Below are positions 8,975 to 17,621 of a stretch of 64,000 nt of DNA, piece by piece. The notes below the pieces were generated by a model. The model was not told the origin of the DNA and did no database searches. It saw nothing but the letters and a program-made list of their open reading frames with translations. The stretch is from Limnoglobus roseus (GTDB taxonomy: Bacteria > Planctomycetota > Planctomycetia > Gemmatales > Gemmataceae): positions 7,888,163 through 7,952,162 of the forward strand of contig NZ_CP042425.1 in the NCBI RefSeq assembly GCF_008254045.1, written 5' to 3'. The first letter of the stretch is position 1. Every line of letters begins with the position of its first letter. Made by a program: the position numbers and the translations under genes.

Positions 8975-9625
8975 ATGGGCGGGATCAATAGCGGTACGCG
9001 GACGAATAAGAAGCGGACGGTCGGAACCTGCTTCGCCCTCGACGCAGCCCGCCTCCGGCAGTGGGGCAAGTTCGTCCCGGGCGCCGGGCTGGTCGCGGGC
9101 AGCGTCGTCTGGACGGACGAGGATCAACCGCCCCGCCGGGCGTTCTACGACGTCGACATAGCGGCCGGGGCTGCGTTGGGCACGCTGCGGGTCATGCACC
9201 TCGACGAGAAGGCCCGGGATTTGTCCATCTGCACGATCGGTCTGGTGGCGACCCGCTGCCATTTGGGCGGACTCCGGTGGTGGCTCGCTTGCCCGGTGCA
9301 GCGGTACGGCTCGCCGTGCGGGCGGCGGGCGCGGAAGTTGTACCTGTGCGAAAACACGTTCGGCTGCCGCGAGTGCCACGGCCTGACGTACCTGTGCCGG
9401 CAGCAGAGCGACAAGCGGGTGGCCGCCGCGTTTCGGGCCGGCACCGACCTGTCCGAGTTCGAGGCCCGACCCGACATGACACTGGCGGAGGCGATCTTCG
9501 CGGCTAAGGTGTTTCAGGCCGACGACGCCCGGCGGGAGCGGGCGGCCCGCCGGGACGTTCGCCGGCGGTCACCGAGGAAGCGAGCAGAGTACTACAAATT
9601 CACGGGCAGACGTCCCGGCGCGTAG
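8975..9625 (+). CDS. Conserved zinc-ribbon-like protein of unknown function
   Basis: 216 residues starting MGGINSGTRTNKKRTV. The central part has the pattern WWLACPVQRYGSPCGRR, then LYLCENTFGCRECHGLTYLC: two Cys pairs plus a CxxCH that look like a zinc ribbon, with an aromatic strand between. The C-terminus is a strongly basic helix (DDARRERAARRDVRRRSPRKR), consistent with nucleic-acid binding. I recall this architecture as a widespread hypothetical family in phages and mobile DNA, without a known role. GGAGGCG precedes ATG 8975. It ends 64 bases before the NACHT-nuclease gene on the same strand, so the two may be co-transcribed. Confidence 0.75.
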   Translation: MGGINSGTRTNKKRTVGTCFALDAARLRQWGKFVPGAGLVAGSVVWTDEDQPPRRAFYDVDIAAGAALGTLRVMHLDEKARDLSICTIGLVATRCHLGGLRWWLACPVQRYGSPCGRRARKLYLCENTFGCRECHGLTYLCRQQSDKRVAAAFRAGTDLSEFEARPDMTLAEAIFAAKVFQADDARRERAARRDVRRRSPRKRAEYYKFTGRRPGA

Positions 9626-9689
9626 TGGTCAAAGCCCACGCCGTTTACGTGGTGAGTTCCCGCAACTCTCCGCTTCCGAAAGGCCTCTC

Positions 9690-12600
9690 ATGACCCCCTG
9701 GCCGGTCCTCGAACGCTTTTGGACAGAACTCGACACCCGGCCACCCGTCACGGCTGACGGCTACCTCGTCGAGATGACGCCGGCCCGACGGCACGAGGAC
9801 GTACGCCCTACGGCCGAGGTTCTCGCCCGGTCGCCGTGCCGCGTCTTGCTCGGCGAGGCCGGGGTCGGCAAGTCGACCACCCTGGCCGAGATTGCCAGGC
9901 TGCTGCCGCCGGACGACGCTCGCCTACGGCTCGACTTTGCGGACGCCTCGGCCGCGGACCTCCGAGACCGGGCGTTCGTTGGCCCCGCATGGGAGCAATG
10001 GCACGCCGGTACACAGTTACACCTGTTGTTCGACTCCCTGGACGAGTCGGCGGTCGCCATCGACCGCGGTGTGGCTATCTTGCGGGATGGATTCCGTCAG
10101 TTACGCGGGGTCGAGCGGTTGACGTTGACGGTCGCCTGTCGACCGGTGGCGTGGCCGGAGACGCTGGGGGCCATCCTGCGGGAGCGGTGGGCGGCCGGGT
10201 ACGCCAAGTACCTCCTCTGCCCGCTCCGCCGTTCGGACGTGGAGCGAGTCCTAGTGGCCGAGGACATCGCGGCCCCTGGCTTCTTCGCGGCCCTAGACCG
10301 AATGAACGCGCACCACTTGGCAGCCCGGCCTCAAACGTTGCGATTGTTAGTGCGAACCTACCGGCGGGTCGGCCGGTTGCCGGCGGACCGCGACGACCTG
10401 TACCGCGAGGCGGTTCGCGACCTTTGCGACGAGCCGAACGCCGCGTATCGGGAGTCGAGAGGCGCGCGTACCCTCAGTCCGGGCCAGCGGCTCGCCCTCG
10501 CCCGCCGGGTGGCCGCGGTCTGCGTACTGACCGGCCGGGCGAGCGTCTGGACCGGACCCAAGGCCGAGTGTCCGGAGACGTGCGTGTGCGTGTCGGACCT
10601 CAGGGGCGGGACCGAGACCGAGGAGGAGGAGACAGTACCGGTCGAGACGGCGACGCTCACCGAAGTCCTGAGGGACACGGGGTTATTCAGGCCCGCCACC
10701 GCCCACGTGACGTGGGACCACCGCACGTTCGCGGAGTTTCTGACGGCCGACTACGTCTGTCGCCACCGGCTGGACGATGCTGTCCTCGACTCTCTATTCT
10801 TGCACCCTTCGCGGCGGGGGGCAGTGCCGCAACTCGCGGGCACGGCCGGTTGGATCGGGGCGGACCGCCCGGAGTGGTTCGCCCGGCTCGCGGCCGTCGA
10901 TCCGCGGGTGCTGTTCGGCCTGGACCCGACGGCCGGCACCGAAGCCTTCCGGGCGTGGGCCGTTGGATCGCTGCTAAACGCCGCAGCCGCCGACCGCCTG
11001 AACGACTACCGGGTGCAAGACGAGGAATACCGGCGGTTCGGCTGCAACGGGCTGGGAGCCGTCCTCCGGCCGTTCGTCGCCAACGCGACATTGAACGTGT
11101 TCGCACGCCGCATGGCGTTCCGGATCGCCGCGGCCAACGGCGTGACGGCCCTGGTGCCAGACTTACTCGCAGTCGCCAGCACTGCCGCCGAGGAGCCGCA
11201 CGTGCGGAGGTTCGCCGCCCGCGCGGTGGTGGATCTGAGCGGCAACACACCCCCGCGGGAGTTGCTCGACCTCCTACGGCTGCCGCCGGCCGAGGATCCG
11301 GACGACGAACTACTCGGCACGGCTATCGACGCCTGCTGGCCGAGGTTGCTGACGACGGCCGACGTGTTCGAGGTGCTGCGCCCGCCTCACAACCCCGAGA
11401 TGTTCGGGGATTACGCGGCGTTCTTGACCCGGCGGCTGCCTGAGGCGCTTTCGGCGGCCGACTTGGCAGTGGCATTGTCCTGGGCCGCGAGTACTGACGT
11501 ACCGGACGCATCCGGACTCGATCCACTGACGCGAGCACGTTCTGCCATCATCCGCCGCGGGTACACCCGACTCGACGACGAGGCCGTTCTGACCCCGGCG
11601 GCACGAGTCGTCTGGGCGGCCGCCTCCAACTTCCGCCCACTGCCTGGCTACGACCGCGTGGAGGGAACGCGCGACCTCCTGCCCGACGATTTGCCGCGCC
11701 GCCGACTGGCCCAAGCCGTGGGTCGACTAGCATCGGGGACCGAGGATGCCGGACGGAAGCTCTTGTATGCCCGACTCGTCCGACCTCAAGACGTCGAGTG
11801 GCTGGTAGACCAATTGATGACGGCGTCCGACGAGGCGATCTGCAGGGTCTGGTCCGACGTTGCCGCCGAACTCTATCGCGCGTGGCCGTGCGAAACCCTC
11901 GGTCCGTTTCGCACTCTCTATCATCACGCAGAAGCCCCGACGGTGTTCACGGCCCTTCTCCGGCCGCTCTTGGAGCCGGTAGCCGTGAGTTCTCCGGAAG
12001 CCGAGAGAATGCGCCAAGATCTTGCACGGTTCCGCGCGTCCGAAGCAGACTCGGAGCGTCTCGAGCAAGAGATTGGCTCCCAGCGGGCCGAACACGAACG
12101 ACTCGGTCAGGACGAGTTGGTCGCCGCCGTCACGAGGCTGTCCGAAGGATCCGTGAATGCTTGGCCCCGACTGGCCTTCGCGCTACTCGTCGGGCAACGC
12201 CGTGACATCAACTTGCAATACGCATTCGATCTGACAGCGACGCCAGGGTGGGCGACCCTACGGCCCGAGGATTTACCCCTCCTGCCCGAGGCCGCGGAGT
12301 GCTTCCTTTCACACGGTCGACCCTTCAACATCTACACCCGGCTGGCCGGATTGAAGGCACTCCACTACTTGCGAACGGCCACCCCGAATCGATTCACCGG
12401 TCTGCCGGAGGCCATTTGGCTGACGTGGCTGCCGGCAGTGGTCTGGTACGTCTTTACCGACTCCGAGGAACGCCGGCGGCTGTTTGCGGAGGCATATCGC
12501 CGCCTGCCGGATGAGACGTTGGCCGCTTGGCGGGAGTGGGCCATCCAGCTGGACACCGTCGCGTACCACGCCGCCCCGAGCCTCCTGTTCGGTTCGCGGT

Positions 12601-13877
12601 GGGATGACCGCACCACGAGGCTCGTGCGGCAAGTTCTGCAGGACACCGCCCTGCGGCCAGCAGTGCGGCAGATCCTCTGGGACGGACTACTCGCACAAGA
12701 TGTCGGGGCAGATGCGGAAGCGGCCGGAGCGCTGACCTCTCCGCCGGCAGATGCCATCCACGCGGACGACCGGCACGTCGTCGCAGCAGCATTGATGGCC
12801 CACGCCCCGCGGATCCTCTTCTCGTTGTTGGACCGGATCGAGGTGGCCTCGCCCGGCTTCTTCTCACGCTGGATGCTGCACCTCGCCGCCAAGGTGCGGG
12901 ACGACCGGTGGGGAACGTTCCTCCGAGTGCTGACTGACGCCGAACTCGGCGAATTGTATCGTCGGATGCACGCCGCGTTCCCGCCGGCCGAGGACGACGC
13001 CCAGGAGCGGGTGGATGAGCACGCGGTCACGCCGCGGGACGAGTTGGCAGAGTGGCGGTCGGGCGTAATCGGTGAACTCGAGGCCTGTGGGACCGTCGCG
13101 GCGTGCGACGTGATCGCCCAACTGGCGACAGCATACCCCGAAGCCGATCACCTGCGATGGCGGCAGACGACCGCACTCGGCAACGTCCTCGAAGCGACGT
13201 GGCGACCGCCGACGCCGGCCGACGTACGGACGTTGTTCCGCGAGGCGGATCGGCGACTGGTCCGCGGGGCTGCCGACCTAGCCGCCATAATCCTCGAATC
13301 GCTCGACCGGTATAAGGCCGAACTCCAAGGGCACACGCCGTCGGCGTTTCAGTTGTGGAACGTGTGGGCCACCAAAGGCAAGGACGGCAAGAAGTCGAAC
13401 AAGTACCGGCCGAAAGAGGAGAACCGCGTGTCCGACGCGATCGCGCTCCACTTGCAGCGGGATCTAGCCGGCCGTCGGGTTGCCGTCAACCGCGAGGTCG
13501 AGGTGCGGCCGGCACAGGGCGGCGGGGCCGGCGAGCGGACCGACATCCACGTCGTCGCTTGGTCAGCCGGGCGGCAAGACCCGGTTACCGTCGTCATCGA
13601 GGTCAAGGGCGGCTGGCACGCCGAAGTGCGAACCGCCATGCAAACACAACTCCGAGACCGTTACCTCGCGGACAGCCGGGTCACCCACGGCGTCTACCTC
13701 GTGGCATGGTTCTGCTGCCCGCAGTGGGACACCGACGACGACCGGCACGCCGATCATCGAAACCGCGTCGGCGACGTGCTCGCAGTGACGCGGCAGGATT
13801 TCGTTGTCCAAGCCTCCCAACTGAGTCAGCCGCCGGTTCTGCTGCGGGCAGTCGTGCTCGACGCATCCCTAAGGTAA
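9690..13877 (+). CDS. NACHT-like STAND NTPase with C-terminal PD-(D/E)XK nuclease; candidate defence protein
   Basis: 1395-residue single-chain protein. Near residue 53 is a Walker A, GEAGVGKSTTLAEIA; near 110 LHLLFDSLDES gives a Walker B with a following acidic pair; near 149 ACRPVAW is the sensor-I position; near 340 WDHRTFAEFLTADYV matches the winged-helix end of NACHT modules. Residues about 350-1200 are rich in helical, HEAT-like repeats, a usual ligand-sensing region in STAND proteins. The last ~130 residues contain ERTDIHVVAW (about 1282) then VTVVIEVKGGW (about 1302), the D...ExK signature of restriction-like nucleases, and MQTQLRDRY after it. Known bacterial NACHT/Avs proteins sense phage proteins and trigger an effector; here the nuclease is at the C-terminus. 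Defence function is inference from domains and mobile context. Confidence 0.82.
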   Translation: MTPWPVLERFWTELDTRPPVTADGYLVEMTPARRHEDVRPTAEVLARSPCRVLLGEAGVGKSTTLAEIARLLPPDDARLRLDFADASAADLRDRAFVGPAWEQWHAGTQLHLLFDSLDESAVAIDRGVAILRDGFRQLRGVERLTLTVACRPVAWPETLGAILRERWAAGYAKYLLCPLRRSDVERVLVAEDIAAPGFFAALDRMNAHHLAARPQTLRLLVRTYRRVGRLPADRDDLYREAVRDLCDEPNAAYRESRGARTLSPGQRLALARRVAAVCVLTGRASVWTGPKAECPETCVCVSDLRGGTETEEEETVPVETATLTEVLRDTGLFRPATAHVTWDHRTFAEFLTADYVCRHRLDDAVLDSLFLHPSRRGAVPQLAGTAGWIGADRPEWFARLAAVDPRVLFGLDPTAGTEAFRAWAVGSLLNAAAADRLNDYRVQDEEYRRFGCNGLGAVLRPFVANATLNVFARRMAFRIAAANGVTALVPDLLAVASTAAEEPHVRRFAARAVVDLSGNTPPRELLDLLRLPPAEDPDDELLGTAIDACWPRLLTTADVFEVLRPPHNPEMFGDYAAFLTRRLPEALSAADLAVALSWAASTDVPDASGLDPLTRARSAIIRRGYTRLDDEAVLTPAARVVWAAASNFRPLPGYDRVEGTRDLLPDDLPRRRLAQAVGRLASGTEDAGRKLLYARLVRPQDVEWLVDQLMTASDEAICRVWSDVAAELYRAWPCETLGPFRTLYHHAEAPTVFTALLRPLLEPVAVSSPEAERMRQDLARFRASEADSERLEQEIGSQRAEHERLGQDELVAAVTRLSEGSVNAWPRLAFALLVGQRRDINLQYAFDLTATPGWATLRPEDLPLLPEAAECFLSHGRPFNIYTRLAGLKALHYLRTATPNRFTGLPEAIWLTWLPAVVWYVFTDSEERRRLFAEAYRRLPDETLAAWREWAIQLDTVAYHAAPSLLFGSRWDDRTTRLVRQVLQDTALRPAVRQILWDGLLAQDVGADAEAAGALTSPPADAIHADDRHVVAAALMAHAPRILFSLLDRIEVASPGFFSRWMLHLAAKVRDDRWGTFLRVLTDAELGELYRRMHAAFPPAEDDAQERVDEHAVTPRDELAEWRSGVIGELEACGTVAACDVIAQLATAYPEADHLRWRQTTALGNVLEATWRPPTPADVRTLFREADRRLVRGAADLAAIILESLDRYKAELQGHTPSAFQLWNVWATKGKDGKKSNKYRPKEENRVSDAIALHLQRDLAGRRVAVNREVEVRPAQGGGAGERTDIHVVAWSAGRQDPVTVVIEVKGGWHAEVRTAMQTQLRDRYLADSRVTHGVYLVAWFCCPQWDTDDDRHADHRNRVGDVLAVTRQDFVVQASQLSQPPVLLRAVVLDASLR

Positions 13878-14312
13878 GGGGACGTTGATCGTCACGCGAT
13901 CCGCGGCACCTCCGAAGTGTCACGTCTTGGCCTCAAGATCCCTGTATGTGGTCAATGACAGGTTCCTCATGACTGTAACCCGCCCTGCGTGGGTTTTTCT
14001 GTACCGCTGAGTTGGGGCATTGGATAGACTGTCGTCCACCTCGACTCATGGTGAGCCGAGCGGATCCAACCAGTACGGAGTTCACGGCGGTAACCCGCGG
14101 CGAGCGAGCCGCGATCACAATCTGAAAGGCCAAGCGTGAGCTTGGCTCCGCTTCCGACAAACCGACCAAGCGTGGGCAAAAACCCACGGCGTTTACAAAG
14201 GCGGACCCAACCGCGCCCCGAAAGGGGCGGCGGCCGGGGTCCGTTTTGTAGGCTCTTGGTCGGGCCTGTCGGAGCGGCTTCGTGTCCGCCGCTCCGTCAT
14301 TTAGGGCCCACC
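13878..14312. other. Intergenic, 435 bases, with several hairpins
   Basis: No protein-like frame is evident. Hairpins: AACCC...GGGTT followed by TTTCT at 13978-14000 (weak terminator candidate for the NACHT gene), CGTGGG-CAAAAA-CCCACG at 14170-14187, and CGCCCC-GAAA-GGGGCG at 14215-14230. Only the first has a T-run. Confidence 0.4.
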
Positions 14313-14687
14313 ATGTCGCTCCAAACATTCTGCCCGCGCTGCAACGCACCTGTCATCGTCCACGCGTCCGCCGCCGAGCAGACAATCGGCTGCCCGAATT
14401 GCAAGTCACCCTTCGTCGTTCCGCCAGCTTCACCTACCGCCCCCTTCCAAGTCATCGACGGCGAAACTGAAGGACGAAGGAAACTCAAACAGTACGGCTC
14501 TGCGGCCCGGCCGCTGTTTCCAGCCAGTTTCCACGTCGCCGCGTGGATGGCGATTGTGACGATGGCCGTGTGTTGGATATTCTTCGTGATACAGAACGCG
14601 GCGTACTTCAAACGTCGGCACGACATCATGAAAGAAGACGAGGAATCTTACAAGAGGCTGCGTGAAGATGTACGAGGTCAGAAATAA
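14313..14687 (+). CDS. Small membrane protein with N-terminal zinc ribbon
   Basis: 124 residues from ATG 14313. The N-terminus has FCPRCNAPV and IGCPNCKSPF, a four-Cys zinc ribbon of the kind that opens many planctomycete membrane proteins. After a Pro-rich linker, one hydrophobic segment (VAAWMAIVTMAVCWIFFVI, about residues 74-92) is followed by a charged, probably cytoplasmic or coiled tail (KRRHDIMKEDEESYKRLRED). The role is unknown. It is isolated, with no operon partner, at the junction between the defence and stress parts of element 2. Confidence 0.65.
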   Translation: MSLQTFCPRCNAPVIVHASAAEQTIGCPNCKSPFVVPPASPTAPFQVIDGETEGRRKLKQYGSAARPLFPASFHVAAWMAIVTMAVCWIFFVIQNAAYFKRRHDIMKEDEESYKRLREDVRGQK

Positions 14688-14720
14688 GAAGCCCGAACAA
14701 AATTTTTGGAAACCGTCGCG

Positions 14721-14965
14721 CGAGTTAGTCTGACCGAGGGCGGGCGGGATCGGTATCGTTGAGGTCAATAACGGTCGCCAGCGGTCGGAGAGGAAGACGG
14801 ACACATCGAAAGCGTCCGGCGAAAATACGCCTTGCGTGAAACGTCCGGCGAGTTGGTCTGTCGGAGGGCGTGCATGGCGGGGGCCGATTGAAATTCGGAC
14901 GGCTCGCGGGCCTCCTGGGGCTCGTCGGCCTTTCCCCGTGCTCGATGGCGGGGGCGGATTGAAAC
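14721..14965. repeat. Degenerate CRISPR-like repeats
   Basis: ATGGCGGGGGCCGATTGAAA (14874-14893) and ATGGCGGGGGCGGATTGAAA (14945-14964) differ at one base, are each preceded by GTGC(TC), and are spaced 71 bases apart, a spacing that fits a ~36-base repeat plus ~35-base spacer; ATTGAAA(C) is a common CRISPR repeat 3' end. A more diverged copy with the longer upstream part (GCGAGTTAGTCTGACCGAGG at 14720 versus GCGAGTTGGTCTGTCGGAGG at 14849) lies further left. No cas genes are in the window, so this is at most a decayed array or a chance repeat. Confidence 0.35.
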
Positions 14966-14988
14966 GGGAAGTCGGCGGCCCAATCCTC

Positions 14989-15240
14989 GTGTTCCAATCG
15001 CGATTTGCGGGAGAGGTGCACGAGAACGCTTTGCGGATCCGCCGGGCGGCAATCGCCCCGTACCCCCCCTTCGTCGCGGAAATTTTCCTGCATCTCGCCA
15101 CGTGCCGCGACGCCGCCGGGGACCGCAAGGGTGCCGAAGAGATGTTCGTCGCGGGCCTGGACGCCGTCCGCCGCAGGTACGGCGAGAACCACGTGAAGAC
15201 GCTTCAGATTTACTACATGTTCGCTCACTTCCACACCTAA
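14989..15240 (+). pseudogene. TPR-like protein fragment
   Basis: The frame ending at TAA 15240 encodes about 80 residues resembling a tetratricopeptide pair: VAEIFLHLATCRDAAGDRKG followed by AEEMFVAGLDAVRRRYGENH and a VKTLQIYYMFAHF helix. Upstream the frame runs into the CRISPR-like repeats and stops looking like protein. A GTG at 14989 could start translation, but no good ribosome-binding site is seen. I read it as the 3' remnant of a longer TPR gene; a small expressed gene is possible. Confidence 0.35.
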
Positions 15241-15437
15241 GCCACCGCGTGATCCGCAAGGTTATCGGGCGCACCGTCGCAGTCTGTTAAACGACACCGC
15301 CGGCCGGCCGCCGCTGGAATTCGACGGCCTGGTCACCGACTAAACTTGCATAGGGCGTTTATTAGATTCGCTGAACGAATCCCAATTGTCACTTGAACCG
15401 CGTGGTTTGATCCCTAAAACCTAAAGAGTCAAAATTG

Positions 15438-15549
15438 TCGGAAGACTAACTAACGAGGAACCCGCCCGACGCGGAGGCCTTTTTAGACGAGTAAGCCGGC
15501 GTGATCAAATCCCTTCGGGGGTTCGGTCACGCCGGCTTTTTTTTTGCCC
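15438..15549 (+). ncRNA. Candidate noncoding leader/small RNA ending in a terminator (copy A)
   Basis: The block TCGGAAGACTAACTAACGAG ... GTAAGCCGG followed by a terminator hairpin is matched by a second block at 33548-33650 (TCGGATGACTAACTGAAGGG ... GTAAGCCGG plus hairpin), with nearly the same internal spacing (53 versus 51 bases) although neighbouring genes differ. Conservation of a leader plus terminator suggests a small RNA or attenuator rather than two unrelated terminators. It is an inference from these two copies only. Confidence 0.3.
15493..15549 (+). terminator. Strong rho-independent terminator
   Basis: AAGCCGGCGTGA at 15493-15504 pairs with TCACGCCGGCTT near 15527-15538 (12 bp), loop about 22 bases, followed by an uninterrupted run of T to 15545. 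Confidence 0.75.
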
Positions 15550-15551
15550 GC

Positions 15552-15593
15552 GTGGACCGAACGATCGCCAAAGTGGACCGAACGATCGCCAAA
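15552..15593. repeat. Tandem 21-bp repeat, two copies
   Basis: GTGGACCGAACGATCGCCAAA occurs twice back to back, exactly, just after the terminator and 41 bases before the DUF2294 remnant. It could be a double regulator-binding site or slippage duplication. Confidence 0.7.
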
Positions 15594-15633
15594 GAACGGG
15601 CGGAAGCCGAGATGATACACCCAAGCCGAACAA

Positions 15634-16019
15634 ATGCCCGAGGCGCCTATCGCGTTCGTGCAACTGCGGACGGGCAACTACGTGCCGAAGTCAGTGACCG
15701 CGGTTCTAAGCGAGGGCACGCTCGTCATCACGATGCACGAGGTTCTGTCGCCGGCCGAGCGGGATTTGGCCAAGACTCTGGTGGGGTCGGCCAGATGCAG
15801 GAACTCCACCGCCAAGGGTTCGCCACTTCCTCTGCCACGTTGCGGAAAAGAGCTCAAGTGAAGTACCGAGATGGAGGTGCGCGAGGCAACCGCGGAAAAC
15901 GAGCCGGCGTGTGCGGCGCCGTGGTGCAGGCGTTCACGACCGGCATCGTCGTCCAGGTGTGCTTGCTCGACGGGCACGCCCCGACGGAAGCGTGGAGTGG
16001 AAGCGAACCCGGCAAATAG
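15634..16019 (+). pseudogene. Frameshifted DUF2294 gene remnant
   Basis: Three frames each hold a piece of one DUF2294 protein when compared with the intact paralogue at 34599. Frame 1 gives PKSVTAVLSEGTLVITMHEV then LSPAERDLAKT (paralogue: PTSVTVVLSGETLVITLHGA, MSPAERALAVT). Another frame gives MEVREATAENEP (paralogue VEVRETAAEVEP) near 15870. A third gives VVQAFTTGIVVQVCLLDGHA to the TAG at 16017-16019 (paralogue VVTVFTTGTVVQVYLLADAV). At least two frameshifts and loss of the middle helices make a functional product unlikely. Confidence 0.7.
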
Positions 16020-16045
16020 CCGCGCATCGCCCCGGTAGGGAGTCC

Positions 16046-16534
16046 ATGGATCAGTCCCGAACGACCGTCGGCCAGAAGATCGCCCAGACGGTCCGCGAAA
16101 TCGAGCGGCGACACATGCGGCACCGGCGCGACTGGGTCGCCGTCTTTTTGAACGAGGAGACGGTCGTGATCGCGGTACACGGCATCCTGACGGCCGCGGA
16201 AAGCGCGATCGCCGACACGTCGGCCGAACTTCGGGAATTCCAGCAACGGCTGTTCGCCAACATCGCCCTGGTCCAACGGATCGAGAGCCTCTCCGGGATG
16301 GGCGTCCTTGACACGACCGTGGAACTGGACCCGACGACCGGCGACCTGGCCCTGCTGTTCAGAACGGACACGGCGGGGGCGGGATTTCCCGCTCTCGCCC
16401 GGCCGGGCCGGAACAGCTCGCGCCTGGACCGGCATCGTTTGAGCGGCCCGATGGCGGGACCCGCAGCACCAAACCAACCGGATGTTTCATCCGGGGACGA
16501 TCGCCCGAGGCTTGACAACAGGAGTTCACGATGA
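16046..16534 (+). CDS. DUF2294-like protein
   Basis: 162 residues from ATG 16046. The first ~115 residues follow the DUF2294 plan: GQKIAQTVREIERRHMRHRR (N-terminal helix), VAVFLNEETVVIAVHGILTAAE (central strand pair and the conserved G-x-L-T-x-A-E), then long helices and DTTVELDPTTGDLALLFRTD. The usual family length is about 110-125 residues; here a Pro/Arg/Ser-rich tail of ~45 residues is added, which looks like read-through of a lost stop. The stop overlaps the start of the BON gene (ATGA at 16531-16534), so they are probably translated together. Molecular function of DUF2294 is unknown. Confidence 0.65.
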   Translation: MDQSRTTVGQKIAQTVREIERRHMRHRRDWVAVFLNEETVVIAVHGILTAAESAIADTSAELREFQQRLFANIALVQRIESLSGMGVLDTTVELDPTTGDLALLFRTDTAGAGFPALARPGRNSSRLDRHRLSGPMAGPAAPNQPDVSSGDDRPRLDNRSSR

Positions 16535-17184
16535 AGACCGACACGCAACTGCAGAAGGACGTCATGGACGAGATCAAGTGGGAGCCGTCGACCACGGCGG
16601 CCTCGGTCGGGGTGACGGCGAAGGACGGGGTGGTGACGCTGACCGGCACGGTCGCGTCCTACGCCGAGAAGTGGGCGGCGGAGCGGGCGGCGCAGCGGGT
16701 CGAGGGGGTCAAGGGCCTCGCCCAGGAGATCGCGATCAAGCCGTTCGGCTTCCACGTCAAGAACGACACGGAGATCGCCGACGCGGCGGTCACCGCCCTG
16801 AAGTGGCACGTCTGGGTGCCGACCGGCGTCCAGGCGACCGTCGCCCAGGGGTGGGTCACGCTGAAGGGCGCCGCGGATTGGGAATACCAGCGGACCGCGG
16901 CCCACGACGCCGTCTGCTTCATGCCGGGGGTGAAGGGGGTGTCGAACGACATCACCCTCAAGCCGAAGGTCAAGCCGGCGGGCGTCAAGGACCAGATCGA
17001 GAAGGCGTTCGTCCGGAACGCGGAGATCGACGCGGGGACGGTGAAAGTGGCCGCGGACGGCGGCGCGGTGACGCTGTCCGGCAGCGTCCGAACGTGGAAC
17101 GAAAAGGACCAGGCCGGTACGGCCGCGTGGAACGCCCCCGGCGTCAACAGCGTGACGAACGACATCATCGTTTCCTATGCGTGA
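16531..17184 (+). CDS. Triple BON-domain stress protein (copy A)
   Basis: 217 residues made of three BON modules, each with a helix and a VTLxGxV strand: VTAKDGVVTLTGTVASYAEK (about 28-47), VQATVAQGWVTLKGAA (about 105-120), and VKVAADGGAVTLSGSVRTW (about 170-188). BON domains in OsmY-type proteins are linked to osmotic and envelope stress and may bind lipid. There is no signal peptide, unlike OsmY, so it is predicted cytoplasmic. GGAG precedes ATG 16531. It is nearly identical over its length to the protein at 35723, marking a segmental duplication. Confidence 0.88.
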   Translation: MKTDTQLQKDVMDEIKWEPSTTAASVGVTAKDGVVTLTGTVASYAEKWAAERAAQRVEGVKGLAQEIAIKPFGFHVKNDTEIADAAVTALKWHVWVPTGVQATVAQGWVTLKGAADWEYQRTAAHDAVCFMPGVKGVSNDITLKPKVKPAGVKDQIEKAFVRNAEIDAGTVKVAADGGAVTLSGSVRTWNEKDQAGTAAWNAPGVNSVTNDIIVSYA

Positions 17185-17245
17185 TCGCATCGACCGTTGA
17201 AGGGGCGAGACGGCTCACCCCTCCCTCACACCAGGAGTTTGAGCA

Positions 17246-17500
17246 ATGTCCGAGACCAAGACCAAGCAGCAGGGCGAGCGTCACGCCACCATGCGCGTCA
17301 TCGAGTTGGTTGGAGAGTCGAAGGAGAGTTGGGAGGACGCGGCTCAACGGTTGGTGAAGCGGGAGTCCGCGAAGCACAAGAACATTACCGGACTGGACGT
17401 GCTCCGCAGCACGGCCATCGTCCGGGAGGGCAAGATCGTGGAGTACCGCATAGACGCGAAAGTGGCCTACGCGACCGAACCCGACCGGGGCGAGGAGTGA
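17246..17500 (+). CDS. Dodecin family flavoprotein
   Basis: 84 residues. After a 15-residue N-terminal extension, MRVIELVGESKESWEDAAQR is the diagnostic dodecin start (beta-1 and helix), followed by the central strand and the C-terminal IVREGKIVEYRIDAKVAY, matching the family's curved sheet. Dodecins form 12-mers that store or buffer flavins and dampen flavin photoreactivity. The strand that normally carries the flavin-stacking Trp reads KNITGLDVLRS, with no Trp at that place, so ligand binding may differ. It is preceded by CAGGAGTTTGAGCA, and lies 62 bases after the BON gene, likely in the same stress operon. Confidence 0.85.
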   Translation: MSETKTKQQGERHATMRVIELVGESKESWEDAAQRLVKRESAKHKNITGLDVLRSTAIVREGKIVEYRIDAKVAYATEPDRGEE

Positions 17501-17621
17501 TCGACGCACCCCGGGCGTCGAATACGATCCGCCCATTCCGGGCGGGCCGTGCTGTCAGGGCGGGAGCCGTTCGCGACCGTCCAAGAATCTGAATTCGACC
17601 AATCCCATTCAGGAGCTGATT

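Noticed and set aside
14725..15274. Two minus-strand frames of ~169 residues over the CRISPR-like region
   Set aside because: Their repeated FQSAPA and FNRPPP elements are translations of the nucleotide repeats, not a protein family.
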